A stretch of 64,000 bases of DNA from CAXBBB01 sp963815505 (lineage in GTDB: Bacteria; Bacteroidota; Rhodothermia; Rhodothermales; BA12), in the NCBI GenBank assembly GCA_963815505.1, contig CAWFGU010000010.1:62001-126000 (forward strand), in the 5' to 3' direction. The notes under the pieces were generated by a model. It ran no database searches, was not told the origin of the DNA, and worked only from the letters and a program-made list of their open reading frames with translations. The first letter of the stretch is position 1; each line of letters begins with the position of its first letter. Shown here in pieces: positions 27,607 through 36,113 of this stretch. The position numbers were made by a program, and so were the translations under genes.

Positions 27607-30102
27607 ATGCGATTCCCTACGCTACGCCTCGCCGCGTTCGCCCTCCTGCTCGCCGCCGCTCCTGCATCGGCTCAGATCCAGCCCGACGGTCCCGAAGTGG
27701 CCGACGACAGCCGCCTCGAAGTGCTCGGTCTGAGCGTCACCGGCGCCGAATCTGAGGCTACGCAGGGCGTCATCTTGCAGGCCAGCGGGCTTACGGTCGG
27801 CCAGAAACTGCGCGTGCCTGGCGATCTGGCGATTTCGGAAGCGGTACGCGACATCTACCGCCTGAACCAGTTCACCAACGTCCGTATCGTTGAGGAGCAG
27901 CGCGCCGGAAACGGAATCTTCCTGCGCATCGAAGTCGAAGAAGCGCCCCGTCTGCGCGACTACTCGTTCGAGGGTGTCAAACGTGGATGGAAGGGCGACC
28001 TGCGCAAACGGATTCCCCTCATCAAAGGCACACGCATCAGCGACACCGATCTGCGACGAACCGAACTGGCCGTCGAAACCTTCTACCGCGAAAAAGGACT
28101 GCCGCTCGCCGATGTGGCCGCCACGACCCAGCCCGCTACCGCTGGCGGGTTGAACGTCGTTGTGGCGGTGAGCCCGGGCCCCAAGGTGCGCGTAGGGGAG
28201 GTACGCGTCGAAGGCAACGAAGAGTTGAGCGACAAGGCCGTACGCAAGCGGCTCAAGAGCACGCGCCCGTCGGCGTGGTGGCAGTTCTGGGGAGGCTCCA
28301 AGAAGTACGATGCCGCCAAGTTTGCCGACGACCTCGACGTATTGGTCCGCTACTACCGCGAGAGAGGATTCTACGACGCCTATGTCGAGCGCGACACGGC
28401 ATACGTCGCCTTCAACGGAGACGGTAAGCCCGAAACCATCGTCGAGGTCGAAGTCCACGAAGGAGCCCGCTACCACGTCCGCAACCTGGAGTGGGACGGC
28501 AACACGGTCTACACCGATCTGGCGCTCTCCAACGCACTCGGCATCCGCGAAGGAGATGTGTTCAACGCCGTCCGCTACGAGGAAAACCTCTATGGTAACG
28601 CGGCGCAGAACGACGTGTCGAGCCTCTACCAGAACCTGGGTCACCTGCGCTTCGGCGTTCAGCCCAGCGTCCGAGTGCTCCCCGGCGACTCGGTCGATCT
28701 CTACTTCGACGTGTTCGAGGGCGAGGTGTACGATTTTGGCGCGGTTCGCATCGCGGGCAACGACAAGACCAAAGAGCACGTCATCCGCCGTGAACTCTAC
28801 ACTGTCCCCGGACAGCCGTTCAGCCGCGAGGCTATCATCGAGTCGATCCGGCGGCTATCGCAGCTCAACTACTTCAATGCCGAGACGCTCCAGCGTGGCC
28901 CTGACGTGCAGCCCGACGACGAGACGCGCACGGTCGATCTGATCTACGGCTTCGAGGAAGTGGGCGGCGACCAGCTCGAGCTCTCCGGCACCTGGGGCGG
29001 TATTGGGCTGATCTTGCAACTGCGCGTCACGTTCAACAACTTCTCCGCGCAGAACATCTTCGACCGCAGCGCCTGGGACCCGCTCCCGATGGGCGACGGA
29101 CAGAGCTTGTCGCTCGCTATCCAGACCAACGGGCTGGCCTACCAAAACTACTCGCTCAGCTTTACCGAGCCCTGGTTCCGAGGCAAGCCGACGCCGGTGG
29201 GATTCTCGACTTCATTCTCGCGGATCGACTACGACGGACTGCGCCGCAGCACGTTTCAGCAGATCTCGGACTCGACGGCCGAGGCCAACGTACTCACCAC
29301 GTTCAACGGACGCGCGTTCTACCAGCAGCGGCTCAAGTTTCCCGACGACAAGTTTCAGTACTCGACAGGCTTGGGATATCGCTATTACAACGTCCCCGGC
29401 GGCTTGTCGACGTTGCCCGGCGGTGTCTTCCACGAGGTGACGATCGACCAGAAGCTGACGCGCAACTCGCAGGATCACCCGATCTTTCCGCGGAGAGGAT
29501 CGCTCTTCGAAGCGTCGCTCAACGTCGCCCCGCCCATTCCGGGAACGGTGCAGTACCACAAGTGGGGCCTGCGCAACACCTGGAACGCGCCCTTCACCGA
29601 GCGCATCTCGCTGGGCGTAACGGCGCAGTACGGCTACATCGGATCGTTCACCAGCGATCCCGTTCAGTTCGAGCGCTACCTGCTCGGCGGCTCGCCGTTC
29701 GAGGCGCAGGGCGTCAACCAGCAGATCGGCTCGGACATCATCTACATGCGCGGCTACCCGTTCGCGTCGCTCGGCCCCAACCGCAACGGCAGCGCCATCG
29801 GCGGACGCATCCTCAACCGCTACTCGACCGAACTGCGCCTACTCGCCGTTCAGAGCCCTCAGCTTCAGGCCGCGCCGTACCTGTTCTTCGACGCGGCTAA
29901 CACGTGGAATAGCTTCGACACGTACAACCCGGCCCAACTCTACCGGTCGGCCGGTGTTGGCGCGCGCCTCTTTCTGCCGATCCTGGGCATGATCGAGTTC
30001 GCCTACGGCTGGAACCTAGACGAGTATCCGCCCAGCCGCAGCGAAAATGGCTTCCGCGAAGGCCGCTTTCAGTTCACCATTGGCCAGGGCTTCAACCAGT
30101 AG
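27607..30102 (+). CDS. bamA: Outer-membrane protein assembly factor BamA
   Basis: BamA inserts and folds beta-barrel proteins into the outer membrane. The 831-residue protein has a signal peptide (residues 1-22, ending ASAQ), five POTRA domains (about 35-440) and a C-terminal 16-strand barrel. POTRA patterns are visible, for example FTNVRIVEEQ, GPKVRVGEVRVEGNEELSDKAVRKRL, YHVRNLEWDGNTVYTD and YDFGAVRIAGNDKTKEHVIRREL. The barrel has the family GTWGGIGLILQLRVTFNNFSAQNIF start and the loop-6-like YMRGYPF (VRGF/Y equivalent). A long in-frame extension back to 27478 overlaps uppS and is unlikely to be used. Two periplasmic chaperone genes follow, as expected. Confidence 0.97.
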   Translation: MRFPTLRLAAFALLLAAAPASAQIQPDGPEVADDSRLEVLGLSVTGAESEATQGVILQASGLTVGQKLRVPGDLAISEAVRDIYRLNQFTNVRIVEEQRAGNGIFLRIEVEEAPRLRDYSFEGVKRGWKGDLRKRIPLIKGTRISDTDLRRTELAVETFYREKGLPLADVAATTQPATAGGLNVVVAVSPGPKVRVGEVRVEGNEELSDKAVRKRLKSTRPSAWWQFWGGSKKYDAAKFADDLDVLVRYYRERGFYDAYVERDTAYVAFNGDGKPETIVEVEVHEGARYHVRNLEWDGNTVYTDLALSNALGIREGDVFNAVRYEENLYGNAAQNDVSSLYQNLGHLRFGVQPSVRVLPGDSVDLYFDVFEGEVYDFGAVRIAGNDKTKEHVIRRELYTVPGQPFSREAIIESIRRLSQLNYFNAETLQRGPDVQPDDETRTVDLIYGFEEVGGDQLELSGTWGGIGLILQLRVTFNNFSAQNIFDRSAWDPLPMGDGQSLSLAIQTNGLAYQNYSLSFTEPWFRGKPTPVGFSTSFSRIDYDGLRRSTFQQISDSTAEANVLTTFNGRAFYQQRLKFPDDKFQYSTGLGYRYYNVPGGLSTLPGGVFHEVTIDQKLTRNSQDHPIFPRRGSLFEASLNVAPPIPGTVQYHKWGLRNTWNAPFTERISLGVTAQYGYIGSFTSDPVQFERYLLGGSPFEAQGVNQQIGSDIIYMRGYPFASLGPNRNGSAIGGRILNRYSTELRLLAVQSPQLQAAPYLFFDAANTWNSFDTYNPAQLYRSAGVGARLFLPILGMIEFAYGWNLDEYPPSRSENGFREGRFQFTIGQGFNQ

Positions 30103-30257
30103 AGCACTCCGTCTTTCCTTTCAGCGGCCTGAAGGGACGGTGTGGCTGGCAACAGGGCGGCCGCGTTTGGGCCGGGGAGTTGCTCGCCTCAGGCACCACA
30201 TCCATGTACCGATGCGGCATGCCGCATCGCTTCTGTCCATCTACCGACTCATCCAGC

Positions 30258-30791
30258 ATGAAACGCCTCTCCCTTCTTGTCGTCCTGCTTCTTGCCGCGC
30301 CGCTCGCGCAGGCGCAGGAGCAGCGCATCGGTTACGTCGACAGCGAGTACATCTTCTCCAAGCTACCCGCCTACACGACCGTTCAGCAGACGCTCGAACG
30401 CCAGGCACAGACGTGGCAGCGTGAGGTGGAGGACAAGCAGGCCGAAGTCGACGGGCTCTTTCGTGACTATCAGGCGCGCGAACTGCTCTATACGCAGCAG
30501 GAGCGCCAGCAGCGCCGCGAGGAGATCGTCGCCTCCGAGCGCGAAGTCGAGGCGATGCGGTCGCGCTACTTCGGTCCCGAAGGTGAGCTGTACCGCCAGC
30601 AGGAAACGCTGATGCGTCCGATCCAAGAGCGTCTGCTCACGACCATCGACGAAATCGCGACGCGCGACGAGTACACCTACATCTTCGACAAGAGCGGCGA
30701 TTTCCTCTTCCTCTATGCAGACGAGCGCGAAGATCTGAGCGACGAGGTACTGCGTGAACTCGGCGTGGACGTAGAAACGCCCAATCGCTGA
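30258..30791 (+). CDS. Skp/OmpH-family periplasmic chaperone (copy 1)
   Basis: 177 residues with a signal peptide (ending AQAQ) and the OmpH/Skp layout: a short N-terminal strand IGYVDSEYIFSKLPAY, a long charged coiled coil (about residues 35-125, rich in Gln, Glu and Arg) and a C-terminal strand region ending in DVETPNR. Skp trimers hold unfolded outer-membrane proteins during transit to BamA. The C-terminal part TYIFDKSGDFLFLYADEREDLSDEVL matches the usual FDKS.....LYA..D.T..V pattern. The ATG at 30258 starts the signal peptide. It is placed 155 bases after bamA and directly before a second copy. Confidence 0.93.
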   Translation: MKRLSLLVVLLLAAPLAQAQEQRIGYVDSEYIFSKLPAYTTVQQTLERQAQTWQREVEDKQAEVDGLFRDYQARELLYTQQERQQRREEIVASEREVEAMRSRYFGPEGELYRQQETLMRPIQERLLTTIDEIATRDEYTYIFDKSGDFLFLYADEREDLSDEVLRELGVDVETPNR

Positions 30792-30868
30792 CCCGTACTT
30801 TTTCCGCCGGGCGACTCGTTTCTGATTTGCATTCCAACTCCTTTACCTACAACACCTTGACCCACGCT

Positions 30869-31420
30869 ATGACCCGTCTCCATCGCTTCGCCGCTCTGGC
30901 GCTGATCGCCCTCGTCGTTCCGCTGAGCGCCCAGGCTCAGTCCCGGAACCTGTCGATCGGCTACACCGATTACGAAGTGCTTCTCGCTAACATGACCGAG
31001 ATGCAGTCGGTCCAGCAGCAGATCCAGACGTTCTTCCAGACGCGCCAGACCGAACTGCAGCAGGCCGCCCAGCAGCTCCAAGAGAGCGCCGAGCAGTACC
31101 AGCGGCAAAGTTCGCTGCTCTCGGACGAAGCCAAAGCCGAGCGCGAGCAGGCTCTCGTGGCCTCGCAGCAGGAGCTTCAGCAGCGCAGCGGACGTGCCGA
31201 GCAGGAACTGGCCCAGCGCCGCGCCGAGTTGATGCGCCCACTCTTCGAGAAGCTGCAATCCGCCATCGACGCGGTTTCGGCCGAGAAAGGATTGGATCTC
31301 GTGCTCCCGACTCAGGTCGGTGGGGATCCGTTCATCCTTTACGTCAACGACCAGACGATCGTCGACATCACGCGCGACGTAGCTGCTCGCCTGGGCATTC
31401 CGGTCAACGAGACCGAGTAA
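30869..31420 (+). CDS. Skp/OmpH-family periplasmic chaperone (copy 2)
   Basis: 183 residues, paralogous to the preceding gene in layout but distant in sequence. It has a signal peptide (ending AQAQ), IGYTDYEVLLANMTEMQSVQ, a Gln/Glu-rich coiled coil from about 40 to 130 and the C-terminal DPFILYVNDQTIVDITRDVAARLG. Two adjacent divergent OmpH genes are common in Bacteroidota. The ATG at 30869 starts the signal; an in-frame TTG at 30827 would add a non-signal leader. A terminator hairpin follows at 31453. A TACTTTTT -7-like element upstream (near 30795) could give it its own transcript. Confidence 0.92.
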   Translation: MTRLHRFAALALIALVVPLSAQAQSRNLSIGYTDYEVLLANMTEMQSVQQQIQTFFQTRQTELQQAAQQLQESAEQYQRQSSLLSDEAKAEREQALVASQQELQQRSGRAEQELAQRRAELMRPLFEKLQSAIDAVSAEKGLDLVLPTQVGGDPFILYVNDQTIVDITRDVAARLGIPVNETE

Positions 31421-31452
31421 GGTCTGCTTATCTCGGCTCGTTTCGACTTTCG

Positions 31453-31494
31453 TGCGGCGCTCCGGAACGATCCGGGGCGCCGCATGGTGTTTTG
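31453..31494 (+). terminator. Rho-independent terminator after the bamA-skp cluster
   Basis: Arms TGCGGCGCTCC (31453-31463) and GGGGCGCCGCA (31474-31484) form an 11-bp stem with one G-T pair and a 10-base loop, followed by TGGTGTTTTG. It lies 33 bases after the second skp stop and separates the envelope cluster from the two-component genes. Confidence 0.75.
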
Positions 31495-31581
31495 TCGACT
31501 TTCGGCACCTGCTCTCACGTGGAGAACGACGACGCGCGTTATATTCACACCGCTGATCTCATCCCAACTCGCCCCGCTACC

Positions 31582-32304
31582 ATGGCAACCGCCTCGGACC
31601 CCACGGACCTCCGCATCCTCGTCGTCGATGACGAAGAAGACAACGTCGAGGTGCTCAGCCACTTCCTGGAAGCCGAAGGCTACCGCGTCGACCAAGCGTA
31701 CGATGGCGAGCAGGCGCTCGAAGTCGTCGCCCGTCACAACAACGAGATCGACCTGATCCTGCTCGACATCATGATGCCGAACAAGGACGGATACGAGGTC
31801 GTCAAGCAATTGCGCAGCCGCGCCGAGACCGAGCACATTCCGGTGATCTTCCTGTCGGCCAAAACCGAGGAGGAGGACCAGGTAAAGGGCTTGATCATGG
31901 GCGCCGACACCTATCTCAACAAGCCGGTTCCGCCGTCTGTGGTGCTCGCCAACGTCAAGGCTGTGCTGCGCCGCTCGGGCATTGAGGAGAGCCGCATCCT
32001 CCAGGTCAGTAACCTGACGATCTATGAGGACGAGTACCGCGCCTCGCTCGACCAACGCGATCTCGGCCTGACGCTGACCGAGTTCGAGTTGCTGCGCTAC
32101 CTCGTGCGCCACCCGCGCAAGGCGTTCACGCGTCAGCAACTGCTCGAGACGATCTGGAAGGACGCCATGATGGTAACCGAACGCACCGTCGACGCGCACA
32201 TCAAGAACCTGCGCGAGAAGCTGGGCGACTTCGCCAAGCACATCCAGACGGTGCGCGGCGTCGGCTACCGCTTCGTCGAGGACGAGGACGCCCAAGCCGC
32301 GTGA
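31582..32304 (+). CDS. OmpR/PhoB-type response regulator
   Basis: 240 residues: a receiver domain (about 10-128) with acidic pocket VVDDEEDN, phosphoacceptor Asp62 in LLDIMMPNKDG, Ser92 and Lys114 (YLNKPV), then a winged-helix DNA-binding domain (about 140-235). That domain contains LTLTEFELLRYLVRHPRKAFTRQQLLE, RTVDAHIKNLREKL and VRGVGYRFVE. The ATG at 31582 leaves a short Ala/Ser leader. The histidine kinase follows after 25 bases, making a complete two-component pair. The signal and regulon are unknown. A TATATTCA -7-like element lies near 31540. Confidence 0.95.
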   Translation: MATASDPTDLRILVVDDEEDNVEVLSHFLEAEGYRVDQAYDGEQALEVVARHNNEIDLILLDIMMPNKDGYEVVKQLRSRAETEHIPVIFLSAKTEEEDQVKGLIMGADTYLNKPVPPSVVLANVKAVLRRSGIEESRILQVSNLTIYEDEYRASLDQRDLGLTLTEFELLRYLVRHPRKAFTRQQLLETIWKDAMMVTERTVDAHIKNLREKLGDFAKHIQTVRGVGYRFVEDEDAQAA

Positions 32305-32329
32305 CCCGGCGCTTTCCGTCGACCAGCTG

Positions 32330-33772
32330 ATGGCTCGCCGACCGATGCGGGTACTCGTGCCCACGCGGGCTTCGACGCAGACGTGGATGCTGCTCACGTT
32401 CGTGCTCTTCGTGGGCATGGCCGTGCTTGCTATCGCTGTCTACGTCGCCTTCTTCCTGCGCGACCGCACCGGCGACGCGCTTGATGAAACGCTGCGCACC
32501 GAGGCCGCTCGCGTCGCGCGCGTGTTCGACAACGCGCAGTCGCGTGACGAACTCGATCAACTTGTCGGGGTGGCCGCGAGCCTGCACAGTCTGTACGGGA
32601 CCGTGTTCACTGCCGATGGACGAGTCGTCGCACAGAGCGAGGACCGCGTGCCCAACATGACACCGGACGAAGTGCGCGATTCGGGCGGTATCGCCCACCG
32701 TGAGGATGAGTCAGGCGTGCGCTACTACTACGTTTCGGTGCCGATGGAGGGAGGGGAGACGCTGCTGCTCGCTCAGCCGACGCCGAGGCTGTATCAACTG
32801 GCCGAGAGTCTGCTCATCATTCTTCTCGTGGGTATGCTGGGCGCGTTCGTGATGGCGCTGATCGGCGCGTGGGTGGCGGCGCAGCAGGTGACGGGTCCGC
32901 TCAAGCAGATCCGTGATCTGGCGCGCCGCATCGCCAAGGGGGATTACGCCGAGAAAATCGCGATTTCGTCGCGGGCGGCGGAGTTTCACGAAGTTGCCAA
33001 CAGTCTCAATCAGATGTCCGGCAGTTTTCGGACCAAGATCGACGAGCTTGAGAGTCTTGCCCGGTTGCAGAGCGAGTTCATTGGCAACGTATCGCACGAA
33101 GTCCGCAACCCGATCTTTGCCGTCGGCGGCTACCTCGAAGCGCTCGGCTCGCCGACACTCAAGGACGAACAGCGCAAGCGGTATTCGGACAAAGGACTGG
33201 CCGCGCTCAACCGGCTCCAGAATCTGTTCAACGATCTGATCGAGATCGCCCGGCTCGAGTACCGCGAAGACCTGCTCCGCACGACGACGTTCGATCTGGC
33301 TGAACTCGTCCACGAAGTCCGCGAGATGCTCCAGCCCAAGGCAGACGAGAAAGCGCTCGGCCTGGAAATGAACAATCCGCCGCTCTTCGTCACGGCGGAC
33401 CGTAATCGGATGCGTCAAGTGATCGTCAACTTGGTCGAGAACGCCATCGCCTACTCCGATGAGGGAACGGTGCGATGCCGCATCCGGCGCCACGGCGACA
33501 AGGTGCGAGTCGAAGTGGTGGACAACGGCAGGGGCATTCCCGAGGAGCACCAGAGCCGCATCTTCGAACGCTTTTACCGCGTCGATCCCGATCGTTCGCG
33601 CAAGAGTGGGGGAACGGGGCTGGGTCTGAGCATCGTCAAGCAAATCTTATCGGCACACGGCGAGACGATCCGTCTCGACAGCACACACGGCAGCGGTACG
33701 CGCTTCAGCTTCGACCTTCCGTTTGCGCTCGAATCCGGGCCACCCGCCCTCGAACGGGATCCACGCGCGTAG
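32330..33772 (+). CDS. Sensor histidine kinase
   Basis: A 480-residue membrane kinase paired with the upstream regulator. The first membrane helix (about 18-42) is followed by a periplasmic sensor region of ~115 residues with a PAS-like pattern. The second helix (about 162-188) leads into a HAMP linker (VTGPLKQIRDLARRIAKGDYAEKI). The dimerisation domain carries phosphoacceptor His256 in FIGNVSHEVRNPIFAVGGYL. The ATPase domain shows the N box QVIVNLVENAIAYS, G1 VDNGRGIPEEH, the F box RIFERFYRVD and G2 GGTGLGLSIVKQIL. All catalytic motifs are intact. The input signal cannot be told from the sequence. Confidence 0.95.
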   Translation: MARRPMRVLVPTRASTQTWMLLTFVLFVGMAVLAIAVYVAFFLRDRTGDALDETLRTEAARVARVFDNAQSRDELDQLVGVAASLHSLYGTVFTADGRVVAQSEDRVPNMTPDEVRDSGGIAHREDESGVRYYYVSVPMEGGETLLLAQPTPRLYQLAESLLIILLVGMLGAFVMALIGAWVAAQQVTGPLKQIRDLARRIAKGDYAEKIAISSRAAEFHEVANSLNQMSGSFRTKIDELESLARLQSEFIGNVSHEVRNPIFAVGGYLEALGSPTLKDEQRKRYSDKGLAALNRLQNLFNDLIEIARLEYREDLLRTTTFDLAELVHEVREMLQPKADEKALGLEMNNPPLFVTADRNRMRQVIVNLVENAIAYSDEGTVRCRIRRHGDKVRVEVVDNGRGIPEEHQSRIFERFYRVDPDRSRKSGGTGLGLSIVKQILSAHGETIRLDSTHGSGTRFSFDLPFALESGPPALERDPRA

Positions 33773-33901
33773 CCTGAGCGGGATTGGCAAGTCTGGTGTG
33801 TAGCGATCCATCTTTCTCCTAGCAACGAAGGACGCCCGTTCCACCTTCTTGGATTTAGATTCTGGTCTGCTCTTCGTCCATAGATTCAACGGTTGCTGCC
33901 T

Positions 33902-35200
33902 GTGACGCTCACGACTCCCCACTTGCTCATACGCGGCGCCCATCTGCTGCTGCCTGACGCCAGCGACTTCGAGCGCTCCGATCTGCGCATCGCGTTTGGA
34001 CGGATCGCGGAGATCGGAGCCGACTTACCGCCGCGCGATGGAGAATCAGTCGTCGAAGCCGGAGGGCAGTTCGTGTCGTCTGGATGGATGGACCTGATGG
34101 CCGATTTGGGTGAGCCGGGATATGAGCACCGCGAGACGATTGAGAGCGGAGCAGCCGCCGCAGCGTCCGGAGGATACACGGCGCTCCTGCTCGACCCCGG
34201 CACCGATCCCCCCCTGCACACCCGAGACGCGGTCGAATACGTCCGGTTGCGGGCTGAGCGCGAGGTCGTCGACGTGCTGCCTGCGGGGTGCCTGACCAAG
34301 AAGCGCGAGGGGCGCGAATTGGCCGAGATGGCGGATCTGGTGCGCGGCGGGGCGGTCGCGTTTTCGGACGGCGACCATTTCGTTGCCGATGCCGGACTGA
34401 TGCGCCGAGCCCTGGAATACGCGCGGATGCTGGATAAGACCGTCGTCGTCCATCCCGAGGACGGCGGGCTGGCAGGAGGCGGACTGATGCACGAGGGAGC
34501 GGCATCGACGCGGGCCGGGGCGCTGGGCATTCCGGCCGTCGCGGAAGAAGTCGCGATTGCCCGAGATTTGCTACTGGCGTCGTATACGGGCGCGAGGCTG
34601 CACTTCGCTCACGTCACGACGGCGGATGGCTTGCGGTTGGTGCGTGAGGCGAGGGCTCAGGGTGTGCCCGTCACAGCGTCGGTCTCGCCGCTGCACCTGG
34701 CGTTCGGAGACGACGATATCGAAGCGTCCGACTACGATGCTGCGCTCAAGCTGCGCCCGCCGCTGCGCACCCATGCGGATCGCCGCGCGATCCGCGAAGC
34801 TCTGGCCGATGGCACACTCGACGCATTTCTGTCGGGCCACCGACCCTACGCTGTTTTCGAAGCCGAACTGGAGTTCGCTGCCGCGCCCTTCGGCGTCTCG
34901 TCACTCGAAACGACGTTCGCAACACTGTGCGCGACTCTCGTGTCGACGGGAGATCTGCCGCTGGCGCGCGTCGTGCGTCTGCTGACGGATGGACCGCGCC
35001 GCGTGCTCGGATTGAAGGCGCCTCGCCTCGAGGTCGGAGTCGAAGCCAATCTGACGCTCTTCGACCCGAGCCACGTGTGGACGTGCTCGGCTCAGACGCT
35101 GCGCTCGGCGAGCCGTCACACGCCCTACCTCGGTCAGAGCCTCCGGGGACGCGCGCTGGGCATCTACAACGGCGGACGCTGGGTCGCCAACGATTCGTGA
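33902..35200 (+). CDS. Dihydroorotase-like protein lacking metal ligands (PyrC'-type)
   Basis: About 432 residues of the amidohydrolase fold, closest to dihydroorotase. PGYEHRETIESGAAAAASGGYTALLLDPGTDP, the VVVHPEDGG region, LHFAHVTTADGL, LKLRPPLRTHADRRAIREAL and FGVSSLETTFATL all align with the DHOase signature order. The active site is degraded. The HxH of DxHxHLREPG is Met66-Ala67-Asp68 (in MDLMADLGEPG), and the catalytic Asp of SDHAPH is Gly312 (SGHRPY). Such inactive dihydroorotases (PyrC') elsewhere hold aspartate transcarbamylase together structurally. That role here is inference, and no pyrB is in the window. The start could be GTG 33902 or TTG 33893. Confidence 0.85.
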   Translation: MTLTTPHLLIRGAHLLLPDASDFERSDLRIAFGRIAEIGADLPPRDGESVVEAGGQFVSSGWMDLMADLGEPGYEHRETIESGAAAAASGGYTALLLDPGTDPPLHTRDAVEYVRLRAEREVVDVLPAGCLTKKREGRELAEMADLVRGGAVAFSDGDHFVADAGLMRRALEYARMLDKTVVVHPEDGGLAGGGLMHEGAASTRAGALGIPAVAEEVAIARDLLLASYTGARLHFAHVTTADGLRLVREARAQGVPVTASVSPLHLAFGDDDIEASDYDAALKLRPPLRTHADRRAIREALADGTLDAFLSGHRPYAVFEAELEFAAAPFGVSSLETTFATLCATLVSTGDLPLARVVRLLTDGPRRVLGLKAPRLEVGVEANLTLFDPSHVWTCSAQTLRSASRHTPYLGQSLRGRALGIYNGGRWVANDS

Positions 35201-35251
35201 TTTGCGTGATTGAGTCTGGATCAGCGCTGGCGTGCTGCGGTTGATACTAGG

Positions 35252-36073
35252 GTGCTCACATCCACCGAATCCCTCCGCCGTCAGGTCCGACGCTGGCTCA
35301 ACGAGCCGCCTGAGCCGCGCATGGCGCTGTGGCAACCGGCTGCTTCCTCTCAATCGGCGCCGACGGACGTGTTCGACATCGCCACGTACAATGTGCATCG
35401 GTGGAGTGGGGGCGTCCGAAAGCGAGACGAGTTCGTGCCCGAGCGGGCCGAGCGCGTTATTCTGTCGATCGGTGCGCCCGTCATCGCGCTTCAGGAAGTC
35501 TTGATTCCCACGCGCGATCACGATCCGCTGTCCGATTTCGTCGAGCGCAATGGCTTCAACGTCGCCTTCGTCGCGACACGCCCGCACCGCAACGGCATGC
35601 TGGGCAACGCTGTCCTGTCGCGCTGGCCGATCCAGTCGGCATTCGTGATTAACCTGTCGATGGGGCGGATGGAGCGGCGTGCGGCCCTGGTCGTCCAGTT
35701 CGAGCGGGGCGAGCAGCAGGCGCCGCTGTCGGTCGTGTCGACGCACCTCGCTATCGTCGACCGGACGCGGCAGAGGCAGGTGCAGATGCTGCTCGACCAC
35801 CCGCGCTTGCAAGGCCCAGTCGTGTTGCTAGGCGACATGAATGCGTGGCGCCACTGCCCGGCGACGCGCTCGCTCGAGCGCGAGTTCGAGGACCGCCACC
35901 ACAATGACGACTGGCCGGCGTCCTTTCCTGCCGGGCGTCCGCTGCTGGCGCTCGACCGCATCTACGCGCGCGGGCTGGACGTGGCCGCCATCGAGTCTGT
36001 AGATACCGAGGAGGCGCGCATTGCCTCAGATCACCTGCCCGTCCGCGCGCGGCTGCACGTGTCTAGCCGGTAG
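35252..36073 (+). CDS. Endonuclease/exonuclease/phosphatase-family protein
   Basis: About 273 residues of the EEP (DNase I-like) superfamily. The motif series is complete: IATYNVHRWSGG, VIALQEVL with the metal-binding Glu, STHLAIVDR, VVLLGDMNAW with the catalytic Asp-x-Asn, and the final ASDHLPV with the Asp-His pair, preceded by LLALDRIYA. Members cleave phosphodiesters in nucleic acids, phospholipids or inositol phosphates, and the substrate cannot be fixed from sequence. No signal peptide is evident, so it is probably cytoplasmic. The start is uncertain: GTG at 35252 or TTG at 35210 (42 bases earlier) keep the same frame. It lies just behind the PyrC-like gene. Confidence 0.85.
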   Translation: MLTSTESLRRQVRRWLNEPPEPRMALWQPAASSQSAPTDVFDIATYNVHRWSGGVRKRDEFVPERAERVILSIGAPVIALQEVLIPTRDHDPLSDFVERNGFNVAFVATRPHRNGMLGNAVLSRWPIQSAFVINLSMGRMERRAALVVQFERGEQQAPLSVVSTHLAIVDRTRQRQVQMLLDHPRLQGPVVLLGDMNAWRHCPATRSLEREFEDRHHNDDWPASFPAGRPLLALDRIYARGLDVAAIESVDTEEARIASDHLPVRARLHVSSR

Positions 36074-36113
36074 GCCTGGTGTGCGTAGTTTGGCACCCTT
36101 CCCCATTTTGCTC

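Noticed and set aside
30102..30257. A possible hairpin after bamA (CCGTC...GACGG)
   Set aside because: The stem is short and interrupted and has no T-tract; a read-through into the skp genes is more likely.
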